A DNA stretch of 64,000 nt from Vibrio sinensis (GTDB taxonomy: Bacteria; Pseudomonadota; Gammaproteobacteria; Enterobacterales; Vibrionaceae). Numbering within the stretch: the stretch's first letter is position 1; each line of letters opens with the position of its first letter. Positions 22,580 to 33,145 of this stretch are shown here, piece by piece. Under the pieces are notes generated by a model. It ran no database searches and was not told the origin of the DNA. It worked only from the letters and a program-made list of their open reading frames with translations. Made by a program: the position numbers and the translations under genes. The stretch is taken from contig NZ_QVMU01000011.1 of NCBI RefSeq assembly GCF_003605645.1, positions 79,966 to 143,965 of the forward strand. Reading direction: 5' to 3'.

Positions 22580-23377
22580 TTAAACTTTTTCATCGCGTTT
22601 CACTTCATCCCAGAAAGCATCCAACTCATCTAGGGAATAATCTTTTAATGTGCCACCAGCCTGCGCAACTTTCGTTTCTACCCCTTTAAAGCGACGCACA
22701 AATTTTAAATTTGCTTTCGCCAGGGCAACATCTGGGTCTTTACCAAGATGACGGGCTAGGTTTACGGTGGCAAAAAGTAAGTCTCCAAGCTCCAATTCAA
22801 TATTGTCTTGGTTTGGTGAGGCTTGTAAGACTTCCTCCATTACTTCGTCAATTTCTTCATGAACTTTTCCGACCACAGGCCCTAAGGTGTCCCAATCAAA
22901 GCCAAATTTTGCGCATTTTTTCTGAATCTTTGTAGCACGAGAAAGTGGCGGCAGAGAGCTTGGTATTGAGTCTAGAATACTTTGTTCAGATTTGCCTAAT
23001 TGTGCTTTCTCTTTGGCTTTTTCAGCTTCCCAATTCGCATTAATTTGCTCATCAGAATCAAACTCAACATCGGAGAAAACATGTGGGTGGCGACGAGTTA
23101 GTTTTTCATTGACGGTTTCAACAACATCAGAAAAATCAAATAACTCTTGTTCTTTGGCTAGCTGACTATAGAAAATGACTTGAAATAGCAAGTCACCCAA
23201 CTCTTCTTTCAAGTTTGGCCAATCTCGGTTTTGAATCGCATCCACTACCTCATACGTTTCTTCAATCGTGTGTGGCACTATGGTGTCAAAACTCTGTTTC
23301 AAATCCCAAGGACAGCCGCTCTCTGGATCACGCAACTTCACCATGATTTGTTCTAACTGTTCAATTGGATGACTCAT
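22580..23377 (-). CDS. mazG: Nucleoside triphosphate pyrophosphohydrolase MazG
   Basis: The 265-residue protein has two MazG repeats: [27 protein letters not shown]...[17 protein letters not shown] near the N-terminus and [10 protein letters not shown]...[17 protein letters not shown] in the second half. These are all-alpha NTP pyrophosphatase cores with the EExxE...ExxD metal site. E. coli MazG (263 aa) hydrolyses NTPs and influences ppGpp and starvation survival; its gene neighbours relA there too, although the mazEF toxin pair found in E. coli is absent here. Confidence 0.95.
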   Translation of the reverse strand: MSHPIEQLEQIMVKLRDPESGCPWDLKQSFDTIVPHTIEETYEVVDAIQNRDWPNLKEELGDLLFQVIFYSQLAKEQELFDFSDVVETVNEKLTRRHPHVFSDVEFDSDEQINANWEAEKAKEKAQLGKSEQSILDSIPSSLPPLSRATKIQKKCAKFGFDWDTLGPVVGKVHEEIDEVMEEVLQASPNQDNIELELGDLLFATVNLARHLGKDPDVALAKANLKFVRRFKGVETKVAQAGGTLKDYSLDELDAFWDEVKRDEKV

Positions 23378-23407
23378 TTTCTGTTCCTTTAAACCTTTCT
23401 ATCTAAA

Positions 23408-23440
23408 GAAAAAGGTGAGCAGTCAAAACCACTCACCTTC
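23408..23440 (-). terminator. relA terminator
   Basis: Minus strand GAAGGTGAGTGG...CTGCTCACCTTTTTCTTT, an 8-base stem with a T-run. It lies about 150 bases after the relA stop because an ERIC-like palindrome sits between them. Confidence 0.75.
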
Positions 23441-23464
23441 TACATTATTTTATTTTCTCAGCGG

Positions 23465-23590
23465 CTTTCACTAAGTAATTGTTACTTTGACAAGGCAACA
23501 AGTTTTCGCGACTCCTGAGCATAGCTCGCCTATGTGATGGAGCAAGAAAACGCAGTTAACGCAGTAAAAGTGACAAGTACGACGTGAAAG
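23465..23590. repeat. ERIC-like 126-bp imperfect palindrome
   Basis: The whole segment folds back on itself around base 23527. Ends CTTTCAC (23465-23471) and GTGAAAG (23584-23590) pair, as do TTGTTACTTT with AAAGTGACAA (one mismatch), GTTTTC with GAAAAC, CTCC (23512-23515) with GGAG (23539-23542), and CATAG with CTATG at the centre. Length, central symmetry and short shared words (AAGGC-CAAG, AACGCA, GTA-GACG) fit the ERIC family of non-coding repeats known in enterobacteria and vibrios; that comparison is from memory. It directly abuts the relA stop codon. Confidence 0.72.
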
Positions 23591-25813
23591 TTAGCCTAAG
23601 CGTTTCACCGACATAACATCTTTAATTTGTTCCACTCGCTTTGATACCCGTGAAAGTACTTCAACATTGGTCACTTCGAGATCGAAATCCAAAATTGAAA
23701 GTTGAGTACGGTAATCAACCCTACTCTTCATGCTATTCACTTTCACTTTTTCGTTAGCAAATAATGTGGTGATTTCTTTTAATAAACCGCCACGTTCCAT
23801 CGCCTCTACACGAAGTGTTAGCATGTATGAACCGGCAAAACCACTTCCCCACACGGTATCTATAATTCGCTCAGGAGCATGATGGCGTAGCTCTTCTAGC
23901 TGTTCACAATCAGCTCGGTGAACAGAAATACCTCGACCTTGAGTAATGTAACCACAGATTTGATCTCCGGGAATCGGTTGGCAACAACGAGCCAGATGAT
24001 TCATCAAGTTATCAACGCCCTCCACAACCACTGCATCTTTATTTGGTCGTGTTGGTGTGGATGGTTTGCTCTCAGCTTCTAACAATTTTTCGAGCGCTTG
24101 CTGGTCTTCTTCTTCTGCGGTCGGCTTATTCACCAAGGCATTAATATGATTAACAATTTGGTTAATTCTTAAATCACCACTACCGATACCAACATATAAC
24201 TCATCAGCAGTGTTCACATTGAAGCGCTTCAATGCATATTGCTCAGCATGTTTCAGCGTCGCACCGATTCGGCTTAATTCGTGCTCGAGAATTTCACGAC
24301 CCGCTTCTAGATTTTTCTCACGACTTTGCTTACGGAACCATGCATTAATTTTGGCGCGTGCACGACCAGAAGTCACGAAGCCTAGTGACGGATTCAGCCA
24401 GTCACGTGATGGATTCGGCTCTTTTTGTGTGATGATTTCAACTTGATCGCCCATTGATAGTTTATGGGTGAATGGCACTATGCGCCCTGCCACTTTAGCA
24501 CCAATACAGCGATGCCCAACCATCGAGTGAATATGGTATGCAAAATCAAGTGGTGTTGCGCCCATCGGTAAGTCGACTACGTCACCGCGAGGAGTAAAGG
24601 CATAGACACGGTCATCAAATACTTGGCTACGAAGTTCATCCAACATTTCGCCAGAATCAGACATCTCTTCTTGCCAATCAATAAGCTTACGCAGCCAAGT
24701 GATCTTTTCATCGTAACCGCTGCGACCTGCACTGCTACCCTCTTTATACTTCCAGTGTGCCGCCACGCCCAATTCAGAATCTTCGTGCATGTCTTTAGTA
24801 CGGATCTGAATCTCAATAGTTTTACCTTCCGGCCCCAAAACGACGGTATGTATCGATTGATAACCGTTTGGTTTAGGGTTGGCGACGTAATCGTCAAATT
24901 CACTCGGTAGGTGTTTGTATTTAGTATGAACTATACCTAATGCCGCGTAGCAATCTTGCAGTTTGTCAGCGATAATTCGCACAGCTCGAACATCAAAAAG
25001 CTCATCAAACTCCAAGCCTTTTTTCTGCATTTTGCGCCAGATACTGTAGATGTGTTTTGGACGACCGCTCACTTCAGCATTAATACCCGTGGACTGCATT
25101 TCCTCGGTTAAGTCATCGACAAAATCTTTGATGTATTGCTCGCGCACGATACGACGCTCAGACAATTGCTTAGCGATCTGTTTATAGGTTTCAGGTTGTT
25201 GGTAACGGAATGCGTAATCTTCGATTTCCCATTTCAGCTGACCAATGCCGAGACGGTTCGCCAAGGGTGCATAGATATTGGCACACTCTTGTGCTGCGGC
25301 TCTACGCACTTCATCCGGCGCTTTTTTAACTTCAATAAGGTTGCAGATTCGTTCAGCTAACTTAATGACCACGCATCGAAAATCATCCACCATCGCTAAC
25401 AGCATGCGGCGCACATTATCAACTTGAGAAGAGGCGGCGCTGCCCTCTAGTGTAATATTGAGCTGCCCAAGAGCAGCCATTTCATCCACCCCATCAATCA
25501 GCTTAATGATCTCATTGCTGTACAACTCTTCAAGCTGCTCTCGACCAAGAGCGCCACTGGAAACAAGCGGGAATAACTGCGCCGCTATTAACGTCGCTTT
25601 ATCCATCGATAGCGTGATCAAAATTTCGATCATTTCTCGACCACGCCAAAGTAGCAGAGTAGCTTGCTCGTTACCTTGCAAGAAAGTCTCACACTGGTGA
25701 TAAACTTCCGTTAAGCTCTGAGCGACTTTGGGATCTTGTTTTAAGCTAACAATCCACTTGTCTAACTCAAACTGTTCGTCTTGATTCAAATGTGCGCTTC
25801 TTACCGCAACCAT
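23591..25813 (-). CDS. relA: (p)ppGpp synthetase RelA
   Basis: The 740-residue ribosome-associated stringent-response enzyme makes (p)ppGpp when uncharged tRNA enters the A site. Domains in order are a degenerate hydrolase (pseudo-HD) domain, a synthetase domain (GRPKHIYSIWRKM, FDELFDVRAVRII, NPKPNGYQSIHT, EIQIRT), a TGS domain (DRVYAFTPRGDVVDLP), a zinc-finger/helical region (MNHLARCCQPIPGD), and a C-terminal ACT domain. The hydrolase region has MVDDFRCVVIKLAERICNL in place of the metal-binding form of SpoT, so it should be synthetase only. Length is close to E. coli RelA (744). It lies about 60 bases downstream of rlmD and could be cotranscribed. Confidence 0.97.
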   Translation of the reverse strand: MVAVRSAHLNQDEQFELDKWIVSLKQDPKVAQSLTEVYHQCETFLQGNEQATLLLWRGREMIEILITLSMDKATLIAAQLFPLVSSGALGREQLEELYSNEIIKLIDGVDEMAALGQLNITLEGSAASSQVDNVRRMLLAMVDDFRCVVIKLAERICNLIEVKKAPDEVRRAAAQECANIYAPLANRLGIGQLKWEIEDYAFRYQQPETYKQIAKQLSERRIVREQYIKDFVDDLTEEMQSTGINAEVSGRPKHIYSIWRKMQKKGLEFDELFDVRAVRIIADKLQDCYAALGIVHTKYKHLPSEFDDYVANPKPNGYQSIHTVVLGPEGKTIEIQIRTKDMHEDSELGVAAHWKYKEGSSAGRSGYDEKITWLRKLIDWQEEMSDSGEMLDELRSQVFDDRVYAFTPRGDVVDLPMGATPLDFAYHIHSMVGHRCIGAKVAGRIVPFTHKLSMGDQVEIITQKEPNPSRDWLNPSLGFVTSGRARAKINAWFRKQSREKNLEAGREILEHELSRIGATLKHAEQYALKRFNVNTADELYVGIGSGDLRINQIVNHINALVNKPTAEEEDQQALEKLLEAESKPSTPTRPNKDAVVVEGVDNLMNHLARCCQPIPGDQICGYITQGRGISVHRADCEQLEELRHHAPERIIDTVWGSGFAGSYMLTLRVEAMERGGLLKEITTLFANEKVKVNSMKSRVDYRTQLSILDFDLEVTNVEVLSRVSKRVEQIKDVMSVKRLG

Positions 25814-25874
25814 CTTCTCGTCCTGTTATATTTGTTATGTTTGACTAACCATGTCTTCGTTAAATAACGCCTGG

Positions 25875-27206
25875 TTAGCTTTTCTTTGAAGTCTTCACAA
25901 ATAACGCCATCGACTCTAGATGACCGGTATGAGGGAACATATCCAACATACCTAACTTCTCTAACTGGTAACCTTGGTTTAGCAAGCTTTGACTATCTCT
26001 GGCAAGGGTAGCAGGATTACACGAAACATAAACCACTCTTGTCGCTCCTAAACTCGACAATTGCTCAACCACGCCACTCGCCCCCGCGCGCGCTGGATCA
26101 AGGAGTACTTTACTAAACTGCTCTTTTGCCCAAGGTTGTTGAGCTAGAGTTTCTTCTAAGTTTGCTTGATAAAATATTGCATTATCAAGATGGTTAAGCT
26201 TGGCGTTTTCAGCCGCTTTATCCACCATACTTTGAATACCCTCCACACCAACAACGCTGTTCACTTGTTGAGCGATAGGTAAACTAAAGTTACCCAAACC
26301 ACAGAATAAATCGAGTACGCGATCTTGTGTATCTAATGCGAGCCAATCTATCGCTTGTGCCACCATTTTTTTATTTACTTCCTGATTGACCTGAATAAAG
26401 TTATTTGGTTCAAACGGAATGGTAACACCCGACTCTAGGTAATAAGCTGCATCACCTGACACACGATCTAATTGCTCATTACTTGGCATCAAATATAGCG
26501 AAGCATTGTGGCGCTCAGCAAAAGCCATCAATTCACTCTTTTCGTTCTCAGCTAGCGGTTGTAAATGACGCAATACAATCACATTCGTGTTGTCGCCTTT
26601 AACTAACTCCACATGACCTAATGCTTCAGGGTGAGCGAAGCTTTGCAGTAGTTGATGTAGCTCTGGCAACATATTATCCAGTTCAGTGACTAAAACTGGA
26701 CAGTGATTAACAGTAACAATTTGTTTGCTTTGTTTCTTACGGAAACCAAATTGAAGTTGTCGGCTCTTTCTATCAAACATCAAGCTAATTCGAGCTCGTC
26801 GACGATAAGCTTGTTCATCACCAATAATCGGAGCATCAAGCTCCAACGTTTGGCCCGCAAACTTTTTCATTAGCTGGCTGAGAGTTTGTTGTTTATTACT
26901 CTGCTGCTGAGTGATACCAAGATGCTGCATATTACAGCCACCACATTCGTCATAATAACGGCAGAACGGTTCAATACGCTCTGCGCTTGGTTTTTGAATT
27001 TTAATTAAATTTGCGCGTGAGAATTTGCTTTTGCTCTCAGTTAACTGGATGAGTACTTGCTCACCTGGAAGCGCGCCTTCCACAAACACAGGTTTGTTGT
27101 TTTGATAGGCAATACCGGCACCATGATGATCCAGTTTTTCGATCACCACCGATTGATGCTTGGAATTGAGTTGTGTTTTCTTCTTTGGTTGGAAAAAACG
27201 CGCCAT
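25875..27206 (-). CDS. rlmD: 23S rRNA (uracil1939-C5)-methyltransferase RlmD
   Basis: The 443-residue protein has an N-terminal TRAM domain (about 14-72), four Cys for a [4Fe-4S] cluster (C82, C88, C91, C169), a SAM-binding Rossmann fold ([16 protein letters not shown]) and the catalytic Cys about residue 396 in [12 protein letters not shown]. It methylates U1939 of 23S rRNA. Presence of all four cluster cysteines distinguishes it from TrmA. It is upstream of relA on the same strand and divergent from barA. Confidence 0.96.
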   Translation of the reverse strand: MARFFQPKKKTQLNSKHQSVVIEKLDHHGAGIAYQNNKPVFVEGALPGEQVLIQLTESKSKFSRANLIKIQKPSAERIEPFCRYYDECGGCNMQHLGITQQQSNKQQTLSQLMKKFAGQTLELDAPIIGDEQAYRRRARISLMFDRKSRQLQFGFRKKQSKQIVTVNHCPVLVTELDNMLPELHQLLQSFAHPEALGHVELVKGDNTNVIVLRHLQPLAENEKSELMAFAERHNASLYLMPSNEQLDRVSGDAAYYLESGVTIPFEPNNFIQVNQEVNKKMVAQAIDWLALDTQDRVLDLFCGLGNFSLPIAQQVNSVVGVEGIQSMVDKAAENAKLNHLDNAIFYQANLEETLAQQPWAKEQFSKVLLDPARAGASGVVEQLSSLGATRVVYVSCNPATLARDSQSLLNQGYQLEKLGMLDMFPHTGHLESMALFVKTSKKS

Positions 27207-27416
27207 GTTCTGTGCCTGTAATTTATTGCTTCAAAATGCTATTCAGGCGTCATCTTTTAGAACCTGAATCATTGTGTGAACCGAATGAGTTGATTATGCT
27301 TATCGTTTAGACGGTCTTATTTTGCCCAATATCAGCCTTTGATTAAAAATCGCCTAGGCTGTCATGGTAATCTTGGATCTATTTTCCCATATCCATACCA
27401 CGATGTTTAGACAATA

Positions 27417-30236
27417 ATGACCAGATATGGCTTGCGCGCCCGCGTTATTTCACTGACTCTCGCCCCTACCTTAATTATCGGATTGATTTTAAGCGCTATT
27501 TTCTCTTTTAACCGCTATCACGATCTAGAAAGACAGGTAATTAATTCCGGTTTTAGTATTATTGAACCCTTGGCCATCGCCGCGGAAGAAGGGCTTAAGA
27601 ACAACAGTCGAGAGTCTGTAAGACGCATTATTAGTTATGCGCACCGCAAAAACTCCCGCTTTGTTCGTAGTATCGCAGTGTTCGATTACAATCATGAACT
27701 TTTTGTAACCTCAAACTTTCATCCAAGCTTTGAATCTTTAATGTTCCCGCGCAATGCGCCAATCCCGCTATTAGTCGATTCAGATATTCAAGAAAACACC
27801 TTGGTATTACGAGCGCCTATTATCAGTGAGTCTGGCATTTTTGCGTCACCAAACAGTCAAGAAAGCACTCCTGCGCTTGGTTATGTTTCTATCGAGATAG
27901 ATCTTTCATCTCTACGCCTACAGCAATATCAAGAAATTTTTACCGCTTTCATTGTGCTACTGTTTGGTATCAGCCTCTCTGCCTTTTTTGCTTTCCGTTT
28001 AATGCATGATGTCACTCGCCCGATTTCTCATATGAAGAATATGGTTGATCGAATTCGTCGTGGGCACCTCGATGTGCGTATTGAGGGGAAAATGCATGGC
28101 GAATTAGATTCGTTGAAAAATGGTATCAATGCGATGGCGGTTTCCCTATCGGAATACCATGTAGAGATGCAGCACAGCATTGACCAAGCGACATCCGACT
28201 TACGTGAAACTCTCGAGCAGTTAGAGATTCAAAACGTCGAACTGGATATCGCAAAAAAACGAGCACAAGAAGCTGCTCGCGTAAAATCTGAGTTCTTAGC
28301 CAATATGTCTCATGAACTTCGAACGCCACTCAATGGTGTGATTGGTTTTACCCGTCAAATGCTCAAAACCAAGTTAACCAATAGCCAAAATGATTATCTA
28401 CAGACTATTGAAAAATCGGCGAATAATTTACTGACTATTATCAATGACATTCTCGACTTCTCTAAACTTGAAGCGGGTAAGCTCGCACTTGAGAATATTC
28501 CATTTGAATTCCAAGAAGCACTAGAAGAAGTCGTGAGCTTACAAGCCACCAGCGCACATGAGAAAGGGCTTGAGATTACCCTTAAAATCGATCCTAAGAT
28601 CCCGGTTGGCCTTGTCGGCGACCCGCTTCGAATTCAGCAAGTGCTTACTAACTTAGTCGGTAACTCAATTAAGTTTACTGAGCGCGGTAATATCGATATT
28701 AGTATTGAAATGCGCTCACAAAAAGAAGATCACGTTGAGTTGCAATTTATGGTTCGTGATACTGGCATAGGTATATCTGAACGACAACAAGCTCAACTAT
28801 TCCAAGCCTTTAGCCAAGCTGACGCGAGTATTTCTCGTCGCTATGGTGGTACAGGGCTTGGTCTTGTTATCACCCAAAAATTAGTGAGCCAAATGGGTGG
28901 TGAGATTAGCTTAACCAGTCGCTTGCACCAAGGGTCGACATTCTGGTTTACGTTACGTCTTCACTCGACTGAAATGCCAGTAAGTGACTTAATTGAAACT
29001 CAGGTACTTAATCAACGCTCTCTGTTACTCGTTGAGCCAAATTTACAAGCAGCATCGGTCATCCAACAAACGCTAAACCAGCATGGATTACTTGTCACTT
29101 ACCGCTCTACATTGCCAGATGATGCCTCTAACGAGCTTTCTGGAGAATTGGAACGTTACGACTATATTCTGTTGAACTTAGCACCAAATAAAACCAATGC
29201 CGTTGAGCGCGTTGAGAAATGGGTAGAAAAAGCACGTAAGCTTGCGCCCCATGTCGTCATTGGTATTCCAAGCACGGCGCTCGCGTTGTCGGATCATTTG
29301 ATTCAAAAATATCCGGTTCACTGCATTACAAAACCACTATCACGCAAAAAATTGCTGCAAACCTTAGTCGCCAATCAAGACCGTTTACCGGAAATTGAGA
29401 TCATTCCACAGCCGGTCAATCGAGAGACCTTACCTCTCACTGCAATGGCGGTGGATGATAACCCAGCAAACCTAAAGTTAATCAGCGCCCTATTAAAAGA
29501 ACGCGTTGAGAAAGTCATCACTTGTAACAATGGCTTAGACGCCGTGAAGCAAGCAGAGAAGATGCACTTTGATATTATTTTGATGGATATCCAAATGCCG
29601 CATATGGACGGGGTTACTGCCTGTGCCAAAATCAAACAAACGGCACTCAATAGCAAAACACCAATTATTGCCGTTACCGCACACGCAATGAGCGGAGAAC
29701 GGGATCGTCTATTGAAAGCTGGAATGGATGACTATCTGACTAAGCCAATTGAAGAACACGTATTGCAACAAGTACTGATGCATTGGAATCCACATACCAG
29801 TAAGAATGAGCTAGAAAAATTAGATATAGCTAGCCAACCAGAAGCATTGGTGACGAGCCACTCTACTAATAATGAACACAGTAATATGATTATTGATTGG
29901 CAATCGGCTCTTAAGCAATCGGCGAATAAAGAAGATCTCGCTAAAGATATGCTTAGAATGCTTGTAGAATATATTCCTGAGGTTAGTGCGATTATTGAGG
30001 GGGCATTGGAAGATGACCATTTCGATATAACGCAGCTGATTCATCATGTCCATACTCTACATGGCAGTTGTTCTTACTGCGGAGTACCTAGATTGAAGAA
30101 AGTATGTGCAACAATTGAACAAGCTCTACGTTCAGGCAGCTCGATTGAGGATATTGAGCCGGAGTTATTTGAATTAGAAGATGAAATGGAAAAAGTGACT
30201 GCGAGTGCGGCCCCATATATTGGTGAGTTAAGCTAG
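27417..30236 (+). CDS. barA: Hybrid sensor histidine kinase BarA (VarS)
   Basis: The 939-residue tripartite kinase has TM1 (about 12-30), a periplasmic domain to about 175, TM2, HAMP (DVTRPISHMKNMV), and a histidine kinase core with H299 in the MSHELRTPLNG H-box and an N/G1/G2 ATPase domain. A degenerate receiver follows, then a receiver with D724 in ILMDIQMPHMDG, and a C-terminal HPt domain with H879 in HTLHGSCSYCG. BarA/VarS phosphorylates UvrY/VarA, which drives Csr small RNAs and carbon-storage and virulence control. The partner regulator is not in this window. No strong ribosome site is visible at the ATG. Confidence 0.95.
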   Translation: MTRYGLRARVISLTLAPTLIIGLILSAIFSFNRYHDLERQVINSGFSIIEPLAIAAEEGLKNNSRESVRRIISYAHRKNSRFVRSIAVFDYNHELFVTSNFHPSFESLMFPRNAPIPLLVDSDIQENTLVLRAPIISESGIFASPNSQESTPALGYVSIEIDLSSLRLQQYQEIFTAFIVLLFGISLSAFFAFRLMHDVTRPISHMKNMVDRIRRGHLDVRIEGKMHGELDSLKNGINAMAVSLSEYHVEMQHSIDQATSDLRETLEQLEIQNVELDIAKKRAQEAARVKSEFLANMSHELRTPLNGVIGFTRQMLKTKLTNSQNDYLQTIEKSANNLLTIINDILDFSKLEAGKLALENIPFEFQEALEEVVSLQATSAHEKGLEITLKIDPKIPVGLVGDPLRIQQVLTNLVGNSIKFTERGNIDISIEMRSQKEDHVELQFMVRDTGIGISERQQAQLFQAFSQADASISRRYGGTGLGLVITQKLVSQMGGEISLTSRLHQGSTFWFTLRLHSTEMPVSDLIETQVLNQRSLLLVEPNLQAASVIQQTLNQHGLLVTYRSTLPDDASNELSGELERYDYILLNLAPNKTNAVERVEKWVEKARKLAPHVVIGIPSTALALSDHLIQKYPVHCITKPLSRKKLLQTLVANQDRLPEIEIIPQPVNRETLPLTAMAVDDNPANLKLISALLKERVEKVITCNNGLDAVKQAEKMHFDIILMDIQMPHMDGVTACAKIKQTALNSKTPIIAVTAHAMSGERDRLLKAGMDDYLTKPIEEHVLQQVLMHWNPHTSKNELEKLDIASQPEALVTSHSTNNEHSNMIIDWQSALKQSANKEDLAKDMLRMLVEYIPEVSAIIEGALEDDHFDITQLIHHVHTLHGSCSYCGVPRLKKVCATIEQALRSGSSIEDIEPELFELEDEMEKVTASAAPYIGELS

Positions 30237-30240
30237 CTAA

Positions 30241-30621
30241 TCAAGACTCATAAATGACAGTCGCCATTGCATAATGGCGTTCATCGGAAATAGACAGGTG
30301 GATACTCTCCACCTGTTTTTTTTGTGCTATTTCTAGAGCTTTGTTGGAAAGCGTTAATTCGGGCTTACCGTATTCATCATTAGAAATATTGAAGTCATGG
30401 AATGTCACCCCCATCGCAATGCCTGTTCCAAGCGCCTTCGAGGCTGCTTCTTTGGCCGCAAAACGTTTTGCTAAAAAACGCCCCTGTTGCTTTAATGAAT
30501 GAAATTTTGCCAGTTCACTATCCGTAAGAATACGACGAGCGAATGCCTCACCACTTCTTTCTAATGCTTTTTCAATACGGGTAATCTCTGCAATATCAGT
30601 ACCCAATCCAACAATTGCCAT
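30241..30621 (-). CDS. acpS: Holo-[acyl-carrier-protein] synthase
   Basis: The 126-residue phosphopantetheinyl transferase moves 4'-phosphopantetheine from CoA to acyl carrier protein. The two metal/catalytic motifs are visible: [13 protein letters not shown] (D9) and [15 protein letters not shown]. Length matches E. coli AcpS (126). It is the last gene of the minus-strand run recO-pdxJ-acpS, starting two bases after the pdxJ stop, and ends five bases from the convergent barA stop. Confidence 0.97.
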   Translation of the reverse strand: MAIVGLGTDIAEITRIEKALERSGEAFARRILTDSELAKFHSLKQQGRFLAKRFAAKEAASKALGTGIAMGVTFHDFNISNDEYGKPELTLSNKALEIAQKKQVESIHLSISDERHYAMATVIYES

Positions 30622-30623
30622 CT

Positions 30624-31355
30624 TTATTTTCGCGCAGCTACAATCAGAGCTTTCATATCAGCTACTGATTTTTCCAAGCCATCAAATACCGCACGACCAA
30701 TAATAGAGTGACCGATATTCAGCTCATAAATTTCCGGGATCGCGGCAATAGCAGCTACGTTATGGTAAGTTAAACCATGACCAGCATTAACGATAATACC
30801 TTGCTCTGCTGCATAGCTAGCGCCAGCTGTAATTCTTTTCAGCTCATTGAGCTGTTCTTCTTCCGAAGTCGCATCAGCATAGTGGCCAGTGTGTAATTCA
30901 ATGTATGGCGCACCACATGCTTTAGCGGCATCAATTTGGGTACGTTCAGCATCAATAAACAGAGAAACTTTAATACCTGCTGCCGTTAATTTTTCTGTGG
31001 CTGCTTTAATTTTCTCCAACTGACCCGCGACATTAAGACCACCTTCCGTCGTCAACTCTTCACGTTTTTCCGGTACTAAACATACATACTCTGGTTGAGT
31101 TTTCAGAGCGATGTCTACCATTTCGTCAGTCACTGCCATTTCCAAATTCATACGTGTTTGGATAGTTTCACGTAGGATTCGAACATCACGATCATTAATG
31201 TGACGACGATCTTCTCTTAAGTGAATAGTGATCCCATCAGCGCCTGCACGCTCTGCAATTTCCGCTGCATGCACTGGGTCTGGATATTTAGTACCACGTG
31301 CATTACGTAATGTTGCGATATGATCAATATTTACACCTAGGTAGATTGAGCTCAT
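30624..31355 (-). CDS. pdxJ: Pyridoxine 5'-phosphate synthase
   Basis: The 243-residue TIM barrel condenses deoxyxylulose 5-phosphate with 3-amino-2-oxopropyl phosphate to form pyridoxine phosphate. Visible family segments are [65 protein letters not shown] and [10 protein letters not shown]. Its start overlaps the recO stop by four bases (ATGA), implying translational coupling; acpS follows directly, as in E. coli. Confidence 0.97.
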   Translation of the reverse strand: MSSIYLGVNIDHIATLRNARGTKYPDPVHAAEIAERAGADGITIHLREDRRHINDRDVRILRETIQTRMNLEMAVTDEMVDIALKTQPEYVCLVPEKREELTTEGGLNVAGQLEKIKAATEKLTAAGIKVSLFIDAERTQIDAAKACGAPYIELHTGHYADATSEEEQLNELKRITAGASYAAEQGIIVNAGHGLTYHNVAAIAAIPEIYELNIGHSIIGRAVFDGLEKSVADMKALIVAARK

Positions 31356-32083
31356 TTTTCAATACTCCTTGCTCCGGGAACTTCTCGCTTTATTCGAAAT
31401 AGTTCCCTGCTTTTTAATGGTTTACCGCCAAGATACGGTTTCAATGCTATTCGTGTAAAGCGCTTTGCCGCTTTCAATTGCTCTTTTGTGGTAAAGCGCC
31501 GTTCACTGATTGCGATCAGCTCGTCACCGAGGAACGTCAGATTATCTCTTCTTACCGATGCGATAAACCCCCTCTGCTCACGATATCGATAAGTCATAGT
31601 AGAATCGACTGGCTCACCAGTCCCAGCGCAGTGTAAAAAATCAACTCCATAGCCTAATGAAGACAATAAAGCTAATTCAAAGCGACGCAATGCTGGTTCA
31701 GGGTTTTCATTTTGAGCGAGTTCAGTCAACGCATGAAGATAATCATAGAAAAGAGCGGGCATCGGCACTTCTGCCATTAAAATACGACCAATCAACTCAT
31801 TTACGTACATTGCTGAGTAAAGTGAGATACCACTAAGTGGCAAACCTAAGCTAATCGGTTCAGCTTGTCGCAACGTCTTCATTGAGCCATTGCCCGACCA
31901 TTTTAGAAGTAATGGCGTAAAAGGTTGCAGCGCTCCTTTTAAATTTGAACGCTTACCTCTCGCTCCCTTGGCCATCAAAGTGATTCGACCGTATTCTTCA
32001 GTAAATACATCCAGAATCAAACTCGATTCACTGTAAGGTCGACGATGAAGAACAAAACAGCGCTGTAAGCCTTCAGAAGACAT
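31352..32083 (-). CDS. recO: DNA repair protein RecO
   Basis: The 243-residue protein has an N-terminal OB fold ([46 protein letters not shown]) and a C-terminal helical domain; the zinc-finger cysteines of some RecO proteins are not evident. With RecR and RecF it loads RecA on SSB-coated single strands. Family lengths are about 240. It is separated from era by a terminator-like hairpin, so it probably has its own promoter or relies on readthrough, and overlaps pdxJ by four bases. Confidence 0.94.
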   Translation of the reverse strand: MSSEGLQRCFVLHRRPYSESSLILDVFTEEYGRITLMAKGARGKRSNLKGALQPFTPLLLKWSGNGSMKTLRQAEPISLGLPLSGISLYSAMYVNELIGRILMAEVPMPALFYDYLHALTELAQNENPEPALRRFELALLSSLGYGVDFLHCAGTGEPVDSTMTYRYREQRGFIASVRRDNLTFLGDELIAISERRFTTKEQLKAAKRFTRIALKPYLGGKPLKSRELFRIKREVPGARSIEK

Positions 32084-32100
32084 TTCCTACCATCCAATTG

Positions 32101-32129
32101 CAAAATAAGGAGCCATAGGGCTCCTTATT
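32101..32129 (-). terminator. Terminator-like hairpin after era
   Basis: Perfect AATAAGGAGCC-CTAT-GGCTCCTTATT on the minus strand, followed by TTG. The stem is strong but the U-tract is short, so partial readthrough into recO is likely. Confidence 0.65.
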
Positions 32130-32170
32130 ATTACTCACATATCGAAGCAAAGTTTGCTTACTGCTCGTAA

Positions 32171-33145
32171 TTATAAATCGTCGATGTAACCTAGAGAGCG
32201 TAATGCACGCTCATCATCAGCCCAACCTGATTTCACTTTTACCCAAGTTTCTAGGTAAACTTTACGGCCAAACAACTCTTCCATATCTAAGCGAGCTTCA
32301 CGACCGATTGTTTTAATCTTGTCGCCACCTTTACCAATAACCATTTTTTTCTGGCCATTACGCTCAACAAGGATAAGTGCGTTAATATGGAAACCGTCAG
32401 TTTCAGGGTTGTAGTCAAAACGTTCAATTTCAACTGTCACTGAATAAGGCAGTTCTTCACCAGTAAAGCGCATTAATTTTTCACGCACGATTTCCGATGC
32501 CATGAAACGCTGAGAACGGTCAGTCACATACTCTTCAGGGAAGTGATGCGTCGCTTTAGGTAAATGGTCACGTACATGCTTACGCAAGACATCTACATTT
32601 TTACCTTGCTTAGCTGAAATTGGCACAATATCGACAAAATCCATCTTTTGTGACATTTCTTGCATATGTAACATAACATCATTACGGTCTTGGACGTTAT
32701 CTACTTTGTTGATACATAGCACGACTGGGAAATTCGCATTTCGCAGTTTGTTCAGTACCATTTCGTCATCGGCGGTCCAATGGGTACCATCAACAAGGAA
32801 GAATACCAAGTTAACATCACTCAGTGATGAACTCGCCGCGCGGTTCATCAAACGGTTAATGGCACGTTTCTCTTCAATGTGTAGCCCAGGGGTATCCACA
32901 TAGATTGCTTGATAACCACCCTCAGTATCCACACCCATAATACGGTGACGGGTTGTCTGTGGTTTACGTGAAGTGATCGAAATCTTCTGACCCAAGATGT
33001 TATTCAACAAAGTGGATTTACCCACATTTGGGCGACCAACAATAGCAATAAAGCCACAATGTTGGTTTTCTGGAGAACTCGGTTTACTTGGTGTATCAAA
33101 ATACGCATCAAGATCGAATTCGTTGTTATCTACTGATTCAGCCAT
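32171..33145 (-). CDS. era: GTPase Era
   Basis: The 324-residue GTPase acts in 30S ribosome assembly. G motifs are visible: [18 protein letters not shown] and SAK, followed by a C-terminal KH RNA-binding domain ([25 protein letters not shown]) and the invariant tail [17 protein letters not shown]. Compared with E. coli Era (301 aa) it has about 23 extra N-terminal residues, acidic and Ser/Pro-rich ([19 protein letters not shown]). The start overlaps the rnc stop by eight bases, the usual rnc-era coupling. Confidence 0.97.
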   Translation of the reverse strand: MAESVDNNEFDLDAYFDTPSKPSSPENQHCGFIAIVGRPNVGKSTLLNNILGQKISITSRKPQTTRHRIMGVDTEGGYQAIYVDTPGLHIEEKRAINRLMNRAASSSLSDVNLVFFLVDGTHWTADDEMVLNKLRNANFPVVLCINKVDNVQDRNDVMLHMQEMSQKMDFVDIVPISAKQGKNVDVLRKHVRDHLPKATHHFPEEYVTDRSQRFMASEIVREKLMRFTGEELPYSVTVEIERFDYNPETDGFHINALILVERNGQKKMVIGKGGDKIKTIGREARLDMEELFGRKVYLETWVKVKSGWADDERALRSLGYIDDL

